This document shows, piece after piece, positions 37,575 to 50,530 of a stretch of 64,000 nucleotides of DNA. Source of the stretch: Ustulina deusta. Taxonomy: Eukaryota > Ascomycota > Sordariomycetes > Xylariales > Xylariaceae. A model generated the notes under the pieces. That model was not told the DNA's origin. It saw only the letters and a list, made by a program, of their open reading frames with translations, and did not search any database. A program made the position numbers and the translations under genes. The stretch covers positions 124,001 to 188,000 of the forward strand of contig JAJNNX010000049.1 in assembly GCA_023159155.1 (NCBI GenBank), given 5' to 3'. Within the stretch, counting starts at the first letter, position 1. Every line of letters begins with the position of its first letter.

Positions 37575-39007
37575 GTTTACATCTTTGGTGATACAGGGGG
37601 TTCCATATCAGATATATTATAGGTATGATGCCAGATCATGCCTCAGGGGGCTCAACATTACAGTGCTCGTGGTCACTACGACCTATCTTTCCGAATGTCC
37701 CGACTTTAGCTTTCCTGTTTCGTCAAAGACTCAAGTCGGACCAAATTGAATTTCCTATATTGAACATTTCCTAGGCTCTACTCCAGCCACTAGGTAACAG
37801 ACACATACACGCCTCCGCGCGCGCACACACACAAACAAGAGGGGGAAAAGAGAATATGATCAGAACTAATTAAAAAAACCCCGACGGAGTTAATATATGC
37901 CTGGCTTTTCAAAAGAAAAATACGAAATAAAAGCTAAAATATGATAGAGGTAACTATTTTAATTATCATCTGTTTGCATACAAATGTGGAAGGGTTGGTA
38001 TGGAAGCCTCCAAGACTAGAGGTTTTGGGATCCGAAAATGGAGTCACCTTATACTACCTGTGATCTATAGGGCCGGGTTCTTTATGTGACCCTCGCTCTA
38101 TATAATCCAGATAAGATCATTGATTTCGATTATTGTCCCAAGCCTTATCCCACGTTAACCTAATAAAAAGGAGAGGTAAAGTAACATATAATAGTGCTGG
38201 CGCTTCAATCACATACCTCTTAACGGCAACAGAGCCTGCCCTGTAGCTATGACGATAAGCTCATTGAAACCGCAATGAATGCCGCCTGGCTTTGTGTTTG
38301 ATACGATACTACTAATGATAATGCGAAGGCGTTGGGAATATGAGGTTTTGAGGTAGTTTTAATCCTAGGGTCGACAGGGAAAGCATCAAAAGAGAATATT
38401 ACAACACGGACACGAAAGCACGAATGAGTCAGTCATGCCGTGTATAAAGTATGATAACTTGTATTCTTAATCGAGAATTTGTCCCCAAGAATGGCATGAA
38501 GTCAAATGCGATTGCCAGACTCATAACACTTTTCGGACTAGCGTTTCGGGGCCATTGGAGCGCATATAGCGTATCTCCATTTCACCCATGGTCTTATAGC
38601 CTCTTTCATTTATAGTCTCTCCGCATTGCCAAGTTTCTCTTCCCTCGGGGTCTAATCACGCGGTGGCAACTATACCGGGGTAATCCCCACAGCGACCCAA
38701 AGCCACATCCTCCCGTAGGTGGGCCTTCCTTCCAACAAAGCTATTATACACATGGTTTCATGTGAAAATGCAGGATAGCGTGACAAGGTTCTGGACGCGA
38801 TCGGAAGATACCTTACAGCAATTGGTCACCTGGTACCGAGGAATAAAAAGAAGAAATTGGCAAATGGCACATCGCTAGGCGATGGTACCTTGACCGTATC
38901 AAATCGGTAGAAAATTGGAATAAAAGCCCAAGCTGACTCGGCGTATAAAGTCGAGCAACTACGTCAACAATCGACTGAGCGCGTCGTACCTACAATCTCG
39001 CGCCAAA
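37575..39007. other. Intergenic region upstream of the GH43 gene
   Basis: No gene supported. A CGCG/CACA microsatellite lies at about 37815-37835. The last 100-200 bp, with TATAAAG near 38942, are a plausible core promoter for the GH43 gene. Confidence 0.5.
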
Positions 39008-40238
39008 ATGCGTCTCCACGGCATTATACTAGCGGCATTGACACTGACATTGACTTGTCTCCCCGCCGTTACCGCAAGCACCGCGTACGTGGACAGGGTG
39101 AGGGAGGTTAAACAGAGGGATAGTCCTGTGTTAGTTGGGTATAACGCGGACCCGAATATTGCTGTCTTTGGGAATACGTATTATATCTACCCGACTACGG
39201 ATGGGTTTCCCAGCTGGGGTGGACAGACGTTTTACTGGTGGAAATCGGTAAGTAGTGCCTCGAGCGCTGGCGATGGAGGCGAAGTGATTCTCTGACGTTG
39301 ACGATACAGACTGATCTTGTGACGTGGACGCGTTCTGCGGAACCATTCTTGACATTGAACGGAACAAGTGGGAATGTACCGTGGGCGACAGGAGTAAGCA
39401 AGTCATCAAATCACCTGCACTCGGTTATGGTAATCGTAATCACTAACGAAGACGTTCAGAGTGCGTGGGCGCCAACAATTATCCAGCGAGGTGGAAAATA
39501 CTACTTCTACTTCAGCGGCCAGAACCCGACGTATAACAGGAAGACGATCGGAGTAGCAGTGGCCAACTCGCCCGAGGGCCCGTTCACTGCCCAGCCTGAG
39601 GCTATGATCCAGAATAATGAGGTGCTCACGTCTGGTCAGGCGATTGACGCTGCCGCGTTCTTGGATCCGGAGACGAGCAAGTATTATTTATACTGGGGTA
39701 ACGGGTAAGTCCACTCCTTTTCTCCCCTTCCCCCCTATTTTTTGTTTCTACAAACGCCGGCGTTGCTCTTAAGTCCTCACATATTAACAGATCCCCCCTT
39801 ATGGCCGAACTAAGCGACGACATGGTCAGCATCAAAATCTCGACTCTCCAAGCTCCCACAGGCCTGACCGATTTCCGCGAGGGATCATTTATGATCTATA
39901 GGCAAGGCGTGTACCACATGACATATTCGATCGATGACACGCGCTCCGAGGACTACCGCATCGGCTATGCGACCGGGCCATCAGCCACGGGTCCGTTCAC
40001 GTACCGCGGCGTGATCCTGAAGAAGGACGAGTCCAAGGGCATTTTGGCCACGGGCCATGACTCCATCATTAATGTTCCTGGAACCGATGATTGGTATATT
40101 GCGTATCATCGCTTTGCTATCCCCGGTGGAAATGGAACGATGCGCGAGACTACGATTGATCGGCTGTATTTTGATGAGACGGGGTTCATTGTCCCCGTTG
40201 TGCCAACGCTGGAGAGTGTGTTGCCTTTGGGGAGTTGA
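39008..40238 (+). CDS. Secreted GH43 family glycosidase, arabinofuranosidase/arabinanase type
   Basis: Four exons, 39008-39247, 39310-39393, 39460-39704 and 39791-40238, give 338 aa. Residues 1-23 are a signal peptide. The five-bladed propeller fold of family 43 is recognisable from its catalytic triad: base Asp about 48 in YNADPNIAVFG, pKa-tuning Asp about 171 in QAIDAAAFLD, and acid Glu about 220 in DFREGSFMIY. The C-terminal GHDSIINVPGTDDWYIAYHR is the His-containing motif of the GH43 group that includes exo-1,5-alpha-L-arabinofuranosidases (subfamily 26-like), which release arabinose from arabinan in plant cell walls. Substrate is inferred from family only. Intron phases agree and no lesion is seen. 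It lies alone, with no sugar transporter or regulator beside it. Confidence 0.9.
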
Positions 40239-40845
40239 TGATGGTTGGTTGGTTCGCCTGGGTAGACATATTTCTATCGCTGTGAAGGTTATATACCATT
40301 ATTGCTGGCAAGGCATTACCCATTACCCGCATCATTTTTTATCTTTGCCAATGCTTAGCAGGTCTCTCTTGGTTGAAATCAAGCGATGGAAGTTTCCCGG
40401 CCACCTAGACTTCCCGCACACTTAATGGATCAAGAATGAATGAGTTAAACCCGAGGATGAGGCGTAGGGTGCGAATGAGAGGCTGATTCGAGATGAAGAA
40501 TCACCCTATTTATGTTTGTGGGTGTCTCATGTCTTCACGGTTTATGGGGTAGCCGATCCTGCGACAAACTTGTTCTCATTCTATCTTGAACTATCTTGGC
40601 AATTCAAGTGATTGATGGCAGTGGATATATTAGCAGAATTCCGTGTATATATATATATATATCTGGGTGGTCACCCTAGACATCTAGGAGATTCAGCAAT
40701 CAATTGCTCACTCTCCTGTGCCCTAATTCCAACCTCGCTACTGCCCGTTCGACTTGCATCATTAATCACACAGTCTCTAATAGTGCTTAATGTCGGCGGT
40801 CAGAGAGACAAGAGTAACAGACTTTGTCCGCTGCCCCAATCGGAA
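40239..40845. other. Intergenic region
   Basis: Shared 3' flank of the GH43 gene and the ankyrin-type gene. A TA microsatellite lies at about 40648-40662. No gene supported. Confidence 0.55.
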
Positions 40846-41554
40846 TTATTGCGGATTGCGAATGCTTTCCTCATAGCTTTTCCACGCCTTGTCGTATGCT
40901 GGTGGTAGACCGCGATAGCCCTTGGGCTGCGCTCCCTCACCGGGCATGGCCCTTCTGAAGTATAGCGACTGTATCTTGTTCTGGCGAAGGTATGCTACGA
41001 GTGCCTGCTTCTCCTTGTCACCGACTCCCTCCAACCGCCGCAGGACGTATTCATCTAGTGAGTATTCAATGCCGTTCTTGTCCTGATACAAATAATTGAC
41101 GTTGCGCTCAGGGTCCTGGCGCACCTTGAGTGCCTCGACTACATTCTGGGTCACTTCTAGCCCATTTTCCGACGTAACATGGAGAACTGTTTTCCCTCTG
41201 TACCGCCAATTGACATTTGGTTATGGGCGCCAGGATCGTTGTGCACAACTGCCGCCGGGTCGTAAAGCTGGCCTCTTCGCGGGCGATCTTACACCACATG
41301 TTCGGCATGGACGTGCATGCTAGAGCGAGCAGTACCATTTGATCATACTCCTCTGGCACCTTTTCATTCGGGTCATGGAACGCCAGCAGCCACTGAACGA
41401 ACCTTGGCAGCGCCAAAAACGCCGCTGCATGGAGGATGCCATTGTTGGGTATCTCCTCGCAATCGAGGGCACGGTAGGCTTCGAAATTACCCAACATCAT
41501 ACAAGCCGTGGACAAGGGCAACTCGGCCGGCAACCCACCATTATCATCTGACAT
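40846..41554 (-). pseudogene. Ankyrin-repeat-type protein gene, frameshifted
   Basis: The first frame (41554 to about 41210) reads ankyrin-like text: GILHAAAFLALPRFVQWLLA, ALACTSMPNMWCKIA and LAPITKCQ. The second frame continues as WRYRGKTVLHVTSENG and VNYLYQDKNGIEYSLDEYVLRRLEG to a stop at 40846. The two fit together if one base near 41209 is surplus, and LAPIT..WRYRGKTVLHVA is how fungal relatives read, to my memory. An alternative is a 52-bp GT-AG intron (41198-41249) that would skip those residues and give 218 aa. I favour the frameshift. The 5' end abuts the damaged kinase gene, so the N-terminus may also be lost. Confidence 0.55.
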
Positions 41555-41572
41555 GTGTGCTCCCGCTCCATA

Positions 41573-43149
41573 GTATTGGAACGTGTCAAGAACATCATGA
41601 CATCAATCCAGCGTACTTTCTTGGGCGAGTCTATAGTGCGCGTTGCGGTGGTTGGATGTAAGGACCACTGCGCCTCGGCCAACATCGAATTTCTTGACTT
41701 CACCAGGTCAAAGGACCAGGCACAAGCGTTTTTGGGCAACCTACGCGCCAAAGGTGGCGAGGGATGCACGGCAGACGTCCTCGGTGGAATCCATCATGCC
41801 ACGCATGCCAGTTGGATGAGCATACGCGGCGTATCATCCATATCGCCAACGCACCGGGTCACAGCCGTGCTTTGCACGACATGGCCGAGGCACGGGATCA
41901 GAAATACTACAAGCCTGGAAGCGAACCCCATGGCTTGACGTATAATCCTGTCATCAAGTTGTTGGTTCAGCTTGGTATTAACTACACTTTCCTCCAAATT
42001 TATTCATGCACTGATCGCATGCTCAAAGCCTTCTCTGGTGTTTATAAGGCGGCTGGGGGAGACTGCCAGTTGCTCCCCACCAATACTTACTATGAGAATC
42101 AGAACGCCGGCCTGTGCTCCAACTTTGGTAGAAGTGGCACACTGGCTAGCAGGGCCAACAAGGGGAATAGCCCTCAGCTGCTGTTCCAGGAGTTGCCGAT
42201 GGGTATTGACGTCGGTAGCCTTCAACGCCTCGACCTGCAGAGCGTCAGTGACTCTGTCATACGCACATCAAGCCGGTGCTCGATAGCCCTTAGCGGCAAT
42301 AAGGTAGAATCCGGTGCCATCCCACGCTCCAATGGGCGCTTGAATCATCAACCCCCGCTCTCTACCGTCCGCGAGGACGAGGAAGAGACTTCTAGTGTGT
42401 GTCTTGAAACTGGGCCACCGCAATGGAATTCCCCCGGTTGGCTAGATAAGAAATGAGAGTTTGAGGGCTATTGTCCTGAGGTGGTGGTATACAGCGAAAG
42501 CACGCTCGCCGACATGATAGCCTAGAATGACAGCATCAAGTTGAGCTTTGCGCAGTTAACCGTCCACGCGCGATCGATGCCCTTTAGCAAAGGGGCCCAG
42601 CGTGTGGCGTCTTATGCTCGCATAGCGGCCTCGGCCAGCCAGTTCGTGGTCAAGTCGTTCTTCACTGGCGGCGAGAAGGGCTTAGAACATCTGATTGAGG
42701 ACATGCAGATGCAGGCCTTATGCAAGGCATTCGCACTCGAGTTTAACGGCCTGGTGAGGCCGGAGCAGTCACTTGACTTTGTTGTGACGGCGTGCTTGCA
42801 GACCCAGGCGGACGCCGCCGCCACGGGAGGGAGTTGTATGTCCCTCGAACCCTTTCTTCCATGCGAATACGTCAAATACAACAACACCTTTTACGTCAAG
42901 GAGGATTCGCCCGACGACCCGTTCAACCAAGTGGCTCAGGCCTTCTCGCACTTCACATTTGAACGCTCTTGGGGCCACTTTATGGTGGTAGATTTGCAGG
43001 GCGTCGGCAATCTGCTGACGGACCCGGCCATCCACACTCTCGATCCGGCCCGCTTCAATCTCAACGACCTCAATTGTTCCAGTGATGGCTTCAAGTCCTT
43101 CTTTGCCGGGCATGAGTGCAACTCGGTCTGCCGCCAGCTCGGGCTAGTA
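41573..43149 (+). pseudogene. VWA / alpha-kinase protein gene, left part, disrupted
   Basis: Encodes a von Willebrand A domain fused to an atypical alpha-kinase (MHCK/eEF2K type), the VwkA-like architecture found in fungi. VWA part: RVAVVGCKDHC..ANIEFLDF, a frameshift near 41815-41825, then IIHIANAPGHSRALHDMAEA and GINYTFLQIYS. Its first strand with the metal-binding DxTGSM is missing, so the 5' end is truncated near 41573. A Ser-rich linker follows. Kinase part: AQRVASYARIAASASQFVVKSF (catalytic Lys), CMSLEPFLPCEYVKY, SHFTFERSWGHFMVVDLQGVG, LLTDPAIHT, and the zinc-binding GHECNSVCRQLGL. In-frame TGA at 42454 and TAG at 42526 interrupt the linker; both are explainable by C-to-T or G-to-A change. 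At 43149 the reading frame runs into the GATT tail of LINE copy 2; the missing end is at 57167-57571. Confidence 0.85.
43136..43149. repeat. Target-site duplication of LINE copy 2, left
   Basis: AGCTCGGGCTAGTA inside the alpha-kinase reading frame, repeated exactly at 57153-57166. One further A may belong to both. Confidence 0.92.
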
Positions 43150-46114
43150 ATTGATTGATTGATTGATTCTGTTTAACGTTGGTACGGGGCAAAAACACTA
43201 CTTCGTAGATCTCCCTAGGGGTATAAAACATAGCAAGCTCTATCTATCTAATATTAATATTACAACAAGTATAATATTAGATTATGTTTTGTAAGCTTAA
43301 TATTTTAGTACTTATAGTTGCTACAACCTAATTTTCTAAGCTAAAAGTTAATCTTTTTGTTTTTTTAGCTAGGTTTTCTAGCAATATTAATAGGTTCTAG
43401 CTTTTGCTGTTTTTTTATAAATTATTATTAATATATTTACTAAAATAAACAATTGTTTAGTATTACTATTATAGCTTATTTTTAATATTTTTATATTTTA
43501 TATATATTTTTAGGCTTTTTGATTTTTTATTATTATTATTTAAACGCTATAATTCTATTACTAAAAAAAATTAATAATTAAGTATTTCTATTTTTTAAAC
43601 TTCTAAAACTTAAAGTAGAACTATTTTTAGTTCTTTTTTTTTGTTTTTTTTATAAGCCTTTATTTCTTCTTTACGTCCTTTTTTAAACAGCACTACTTTT
43701 TTTTTAGTTAAAAAAATAAGCATATTTTATTATAATAGCTTATTATTTAATAGAACTTTTAAAAAGCTATAAAATATTTTATTAGTTAGACCTAATATTT
43801 ATGCTTATTTATTATATTTTTTAGTTTTAATTTATATAGTTTTATTAGCTAGCTATTTTTTAGCTATTTTATACTATTATATTTTTTGTTTAATTTAAGT
43901 AGCTTAAACTATTTATTTTCATAAATTTTTATAATTTTGTAATAAACTATATATTTTAGACTTTTTTTAAATATTTTTTTAAAATAAAAAATATAAATAT
44001 AATAAACTTTTATATTATTATAATTAAATTTATTATAATATTATTTATAGTTTTTATAAACTAATAAAATATTTAAATATTAGTTTAAAGTTTTTTTAAA
44101 AAAATATAGTACTTTTAAATATTTTTTTAGTTTATATTTGATTTTTATTACTAAAAAGCTGCTAAAAATATTAATATTTTTATTTTTTAGCTAGTTTTTT
44201 ATTATTTGTTTAATTTCTAGTTTAGTATTACGTTTTAAGCTAGCTATAATAAGTATTATATTAAAGTTTTAAAATCTTTTTTTTGTTTTAAGTTTTATTT
44301 ATATATTTGTTTATTTATTACTTTTAATATTATAATATTTTAAATTTTAATATATTTTAATATTATAGCTTTTTATTAGCTTATATATTTTTTAAAGCGC
44401 TTCGTAGTATTGCTATATTATTTATATAAAAAATAATAATAATATTAGTTAAATATTATTTTAGCATTTTTTAAAGTTTTTTTAATATTTTTAAAAATTT
44501 TATATTAAATATTATTTTATAAAAGTCTAAGCTTGCTTAGTTTTTTATAATTAATATTTATTTTTTATATATAATATACTTATATTTAAAACTATTTTTA
44601 GTTTTTAATTTATTTAAAAAAATAATAATATTAAATATTAATTAGTTAATAAACTATTTTTTAAATTTTATTATTATTATTTTTTTATTAATATTTATAG
44701 TTAAATTATTTTTTAAGCTTTTTAAAAATTTAAATAAATATAGTATTGTTTGTTTAATATTTAGTATTAAATTAGTTATTATTTATAAGTTTATATAAGC
44801 TTACTATTAACTATTAGTTTTTTTATTTTATTAAATTATTTTTAGTATTATTTTAAGCGCTAATAAATAAGTTTTATAAACTATTTTAATTTTAAAAATA
44901 TATTTATTTTTAGTTTGTTTTAAAGCTATATTTATTATTAAAATCTTGCTAGCTATAAAAAAAACATTTTTAAAGAATATTTTTTATACTAGAAGTACTT
45001 TTTATACTACTTTTAATAATGCTTGCTAAACTATTTATATATAACTTCCTAGTTTTATACTAACTGTTTAGTAGTAATTATTTATTGTTTTATTTATTAG
45101 TTTTTTTTATTTTTTATACTAGGTTTTATATTTATATAAAAATATTAGTATAAGAACTAAATTTACTATTTTTTAAAGCTTTATAATTAAAAAGCTTTAG
45201 ATTATTATTAAAATAGCTTTAATATAGTTAGCTATTTTTGTTTTTTTGGCTGCTTTTTTTTTTTATATTATTAGAACTATAGCTTTTTGTTTAAATAAAC
45301 GTTTAGTTAATATAGTACTAGGACTTATTTAAGCTTAAAAAAATTATTTAATAAAACTAGTATAACTTTAGTACTATTTTTAAAATTAATAATAAAGTTA
45401 GCTCTAGTTTAACTTTTTATAAAATAGATAGTTTTTATTTTTTTAAAAATAAATATTATTTTGTTAATTTGTTTATATTTTAAGATCTTATTTATTTATT
45501 TTTTAGCTTTTTTAATGTTTTGTTTTAAGGTTTTTTTTATAGTTAGTACTACTATATTATTAATATAGCTTTATTTATTTAGGTTTTTTTTTACTAATTT
45601 ATATAAATATAATATATAAAATATTAATAATACTAAAAAGTTTTATAATATATTATAGTTAGTTATTTTTAGTATTATTAATATATTTTTTAAATATATA
45701 GTAATTATTTGTTTTGTTAAAAAACTTTTTATAATCTTTATAATTAAGCTAGGCTAGTTTTATTTTATTATTTTAGTTATAAGTTTATTTTTTAGCAAAA
45801 CATTAAATATTTTTTATATATTTAAAATAACTAATATAATTACTATTTTATTTATTAAAACAAGCTTAATATTATATATTAAGCTAACTATTAGATTTAT
45901 TACTAATTTTTTAAGTATTATATTAATATATTATAAGCTTATTAAACTAATTTATAAAGCTATTTAAATTATTTATTATATTATAAGTTTTTTAAAGCTT
46001 TTGTTTATATATAAAAATAAAATAATTAGTTTTTAAAATTAGTATAATATAAAGTTAGTTTTGCTTATTTTTAAAAATAGGACTATACTAGCTTTTTTTT
46101 AAACTTTTAAAAAA

Positions 46115-46293
46115 TGTTATGCCTGGCATATTGGGACCGGTGCACACTTACTATATATATATACCATATCTGCACCTACTTTAATAGAGAATCTTCCTTT
46201 TATAAGCTTTAGTTTTATAAGCCAACCTTACTAAATATATAACTTATCTTTTTATATATTATATCTAACTTTGTAAATTTCTTATTTATAATA
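46115..46293 (+). repeat. 5' LTR of nested Ty3/gypsy element 2
   Basis: 179 bp; equal in length to the 3' LTR. All differences I see between the two are transitions. Confidence 0.9.
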
Positions 46294-49188
46294 ATTTTAA
46301 AGCTTTTTTTTAAAGTTATTTATAATATATTTATATAATAGCCCCTAGAAAACCTGGACTATTAACTAGATTAATGCTTCTTAAAAAAAACAAATTAGCT
46401 ATAGATAGCTAATAAGGCTATACTAATTTTTTTTTAAATAAAAATCAAAAATTAGAGCTTAGTAGTAGTTCAATACCTAGTTACTAAAATAATAATAGTA
46501 TTTTATGATTTAAAAGTACTAACTAATTTTTATTATAATAAAATATTTAGTTTAAAATAAAACTTAAAAAAATAAGTAAATAGCTAAAAAAATAAAAATA
46601 ACTTATTTTTAAATCAAAGGAATTTTAATTTATAAATATATATAAATTAATATTAAAATAAAAACTTAAAAAATATAAACATTAAAAAAAAGCTAAAAAT
46701 CTAAAAAACTTTAAATTTTTTAATTTTTTAAATTTTTTTTATACCCCCTACCTAAAATATAAAAGTTAGCACTAAAAATAATATAACTTTTCTAATTTTA
46801 GCTTATTATTTACTTTTTTATTTTTATTATTATTATTTAATAAATTAGATTTAAGCAGTCTTAACTATTAATTATTTTATTATTATAAATGCTACAATAA
46901 TAATAAAAAGTTAAACGTTAATTTTAGTTGCTTTTTAAAATTTGAATATTTTTTGCTTACTATATAGTTTATTTATAATTAATAAATTAAGTAAATTAAA
47001 AAACTAAAATCTATATTTAAAAGTTTGTAAAAAAAGTTCTAATAAACCTAGACTTAAATTATTTATATAGTTAGCAAAATAAACTAGGATTGCAAAAACT
47101 AGTATTAAATTTTTTTAAAAAAAAAAGCGTACTAAAATTGCTTTTTTTATAAATCTAATTAAAAAACCTTTATTAACTAAACTAAAACTTTGATTTACTA
47201 ATTAACTTTTTTTATTATAAATATTAGCTAGTAATTAAAAAAAGCTTAGTAATAAACTAATTAAAACTTTAAAATATTTAATTAATATTTTTTTTAAATT
47301 AAAATTTAAAAAAAATAATAAAGTAATAATAAAAAAGCTATATTATATTATTAAAAACTAACTAATTTATTCTAATAAAAAATTATAAATTTTAATAATC
47401 TGTTATTTTAAAAAAAATTAATAATAATAAATATAGTATAATATTATTAAAAATTAATAACTTTTGCCCTTAGAGCTATAGAGCTTTAATAAAGACTTTT
47501 ATATTTAAATATTAACCGAACTAATACTAATAAACCTTAGGATTAGCAATAATACTAAAGCTTTTTTAGATAAAAATACTTTAATAATAAGAATTATTTT
47601 TATTAAAGCTAAAAATACTATAATATAGTTCGGAGCTAAAATAGTTGTTAGTACTATAATTAGCTAAAATAACTTTATTTAAATTAGTAACCCTCTAATA
47701 ATTATATATTTAAAAAGTTATTATTTTTTAAATATTCTAATTAATATATTTTTAATATACTTTAGAAATAGCTATAAAATAATCTTAATAATTGCCTAAA
47801 ACAAAATAGTAATACTTAGAACTTTTTTTGTTTTAATTATAAAAAAATAAGTTATATTAGTTATAACTATAAAGAACTTAACTAGTAATACTTATTAAAA
47901 AATCAAAAATATTAGATTTAAAAAATTTAATTAAACTAAAAATAAAAAAACAACTATTATTTGGATTAAAATTGTTTATATAATTTTTTAGTATATTTTA
48001 ATAAATATTTAAGTAATAATTAGAAAAAAAGAAAATAGTTTTAGTTTTAGCTATAAAGCCTAAGCTAAAACTATAGCTTTTTATATCTGTTTTGTATTAA
48101 TTTTATATTTTATATAATATTTATTTTATTAGCCTAAAAAAAACCTTATTAAAAATATTTATTAATTTAAATTTTTGTATTAAATATAATTATATTAATT
48201 ATATTTTTGCTTTATATAACAAACTAGAAAAAGCTTTATTTTATATTTATACTTTATAACATGCTGCTAGAAATAGATTTTTTAGTTATAGTATTTATTA
48301 GGTTACTTGTAAACTTACTAATAGCTGTAGGGTAACTTGAAAATTTTGGTATACTTATATTGCTATTAACTAAAATAATTAGTTAAAAAAAAGTTTAGTG
48401 CTTTTTTTCTAAACTATACTAAAAAACTAAAAAATCATATTTAATTTAAGTTTGAATTGCTAGTTTTATAGTTTAAGGCTTAAACATTTTAAGTTAGTTA
48501 TAACTTATTAATTTCCTAGGGCTTACAAAAATAAAAAATATTATTAAGCTATTATATATTTTTTTAAACTTTTTTAGTTAAAAAAATTAAAAACTAAAAA
48601 AAATTACATTAGTTTTAAAAGTATTCTGCTAAAATTTTATAATTTAGCTAATTTCTTTAATACTAACAAAACTAGTATCCTTTTATATTCTAAACAAAAA
48701 AACTTAATAATTAATTTATAAAATAATACTATAGTACTTTATTATTTTATTTATTTATTAACCTAAAATAAACTTAAAAAACTTTAAGAATAGTTTATAA
48801 AAATAATAGCTAATAAAAAAATATAGAAATCTAAAAGCTTAGCTAAAGCTTTTATTTTATTTGTTCCTAAAAAAAATAAAAGTTTAAAACTATATATAGA
48901 CTATAAAAAACTTAACTATATTACGTAAAAAAATTGCTATATTTTTTTTTTTTTTTAAAATTAATAAATAGATTTGTATATATTAAAATATTTATTAAGA
49001 TTGATTTTAAAAACGTTTATTATTATATCTAAATTAAAAAAGAAAATAAATAAAAAATAGCCTTTTGTATGCGTTATAGCTATTATAAATTTTTAGTTAT
49101 ACCTATAGGTTTATGTAATACCTTTGCCACTTTTTAAAACTATATATATAAAGCACTTAATAATATTTTAAATATATTTTATATTATA

Positions 49189-49200
49189 TACTTAAATAAT
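49189..49200 (+). other. Reverse transcriptase YLDD changed to YLNN in element 2
   Basis: Context IIYLNNIFIFF. Both Asp codons read AAT, as expected from GAT under G-to-A change. Confidence 0.75.
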
Positions 49201-50414
49201 ATTTTTATATTTTTTATAAAAAAAAAATTTTATATAAAATACGTTTAAAAAATTATTAAAAAACTTTAAAATATTAAGCTATATACTAAACTTTTAAAAT
49301 ATTAGTTTTACTAAAAAAAATTTGAATTTTTTAAATATATTATATTTAGTTAAAACATTAAAATAAACTTTAGTTATATTAATATAATTAAATAATAGCT
49401 GTTTTTTAGTTTTTAAAGTTTTATAACTTTTACTAGCGTTTTATTAAAGGGTATTTTTGGGTTGCTGCTTTTCTAACTTAGTATTTAAAAAAAAGTATAA
49501 CTAGAACAAAAAAAAGTTAAATTTTTTTAGACTGTTTTATAGTAAAAGCTTTTAAAAAGCTTTAGGACTTATTTGGAAAAGCTATTTTTTTTTTATATTT
49601 TAACCTTAAAAAGTAAATATTAGTAAAAACTAATTTTTTTAAAGCAGCGCTAGCAAAAAACCTTTCTTAAAAAAATAGTTAAAATAAATAGTGTTTTGTT
49701 ACGTTTTATTTTTGCAAGTTTACTAATATAAAATCAAACTATAAGACCCTAAATTAAAAAATGTTTATAATTATAGAATATTTTAAGTATTAGTAGTATT
49801 ATTTTTAAAAAAACAAATTATTAGTTAAAATATTAACTAACTATAGCAATTTTTAAGCGTTTATAAAAATTCTAAAGCTAAATAAAAAGTAAGCTTGTTA
49901 ATATATATATTTAATTTTTTTTAATTTTATTATTAAATATAGGCAAAACAAACAAAACAGAGCTAATCCCCTATTGTACCAACCTAATTATATAGGCAAT
50001 TTGCCTTAAAATATTAATCTTTTTCTAATACTAAAAAGAAAAATTATAGTAGTACAAACTAAAATTTCTAATAAGTACTTAAAAGTACTAGTAAGCAAAA
50101 TATATGCTGCTTGACTTTCTAAAAAAAAAACTATTTTTATATAGGCAGTTATACATATATAAGCATAAATAGCTACAAATAATAAGAATTTCTAAAATCT
50201 AGATATATTGCAAAGTTTATAAAACATAATTTAGAATATTTAATAAAAAAACTTTAAATATAAATTAATTAAAAAGTGTATTAATACTAAAAAGCTTATA
50301 AACTTTTAATAAATAATTAAAAAAAAAATTTTATATTATAAAAATAAAGTTTATATTTTTTTTAAAAAATTTGTTTATTTTTAGCTTATTAAATTGTATT
50401 ATAATAATTTATTA

Positions 50415-50530
50415 GTAGGGCATTTTGGATAAAAACGCACGCTTAAACTATTATAGCGCAAGTTTTTCTAACTAAAAATAAAAGCAAATATTAATAATTA
50501 TATAAGTAGTTATATAATATGCTTTAGATT
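50415..50530 (+). other. Integrase HHCC zinc-binding remnant in element 2
   Basis: Reads GHFG-stop-KRTLKLL, then YISSYIICFRLKAK. One of the two expected cysteines is now Tyr. Confidence 0.7.

Noticed and set aside
33359..40238. A secondary-metabolite or catabolic gene cluster around the epoxide hydrolase and GH43 genes
   Set aside because: No backbone synthase, transporter or regulator is present, and half of the genes in the interval are broken.
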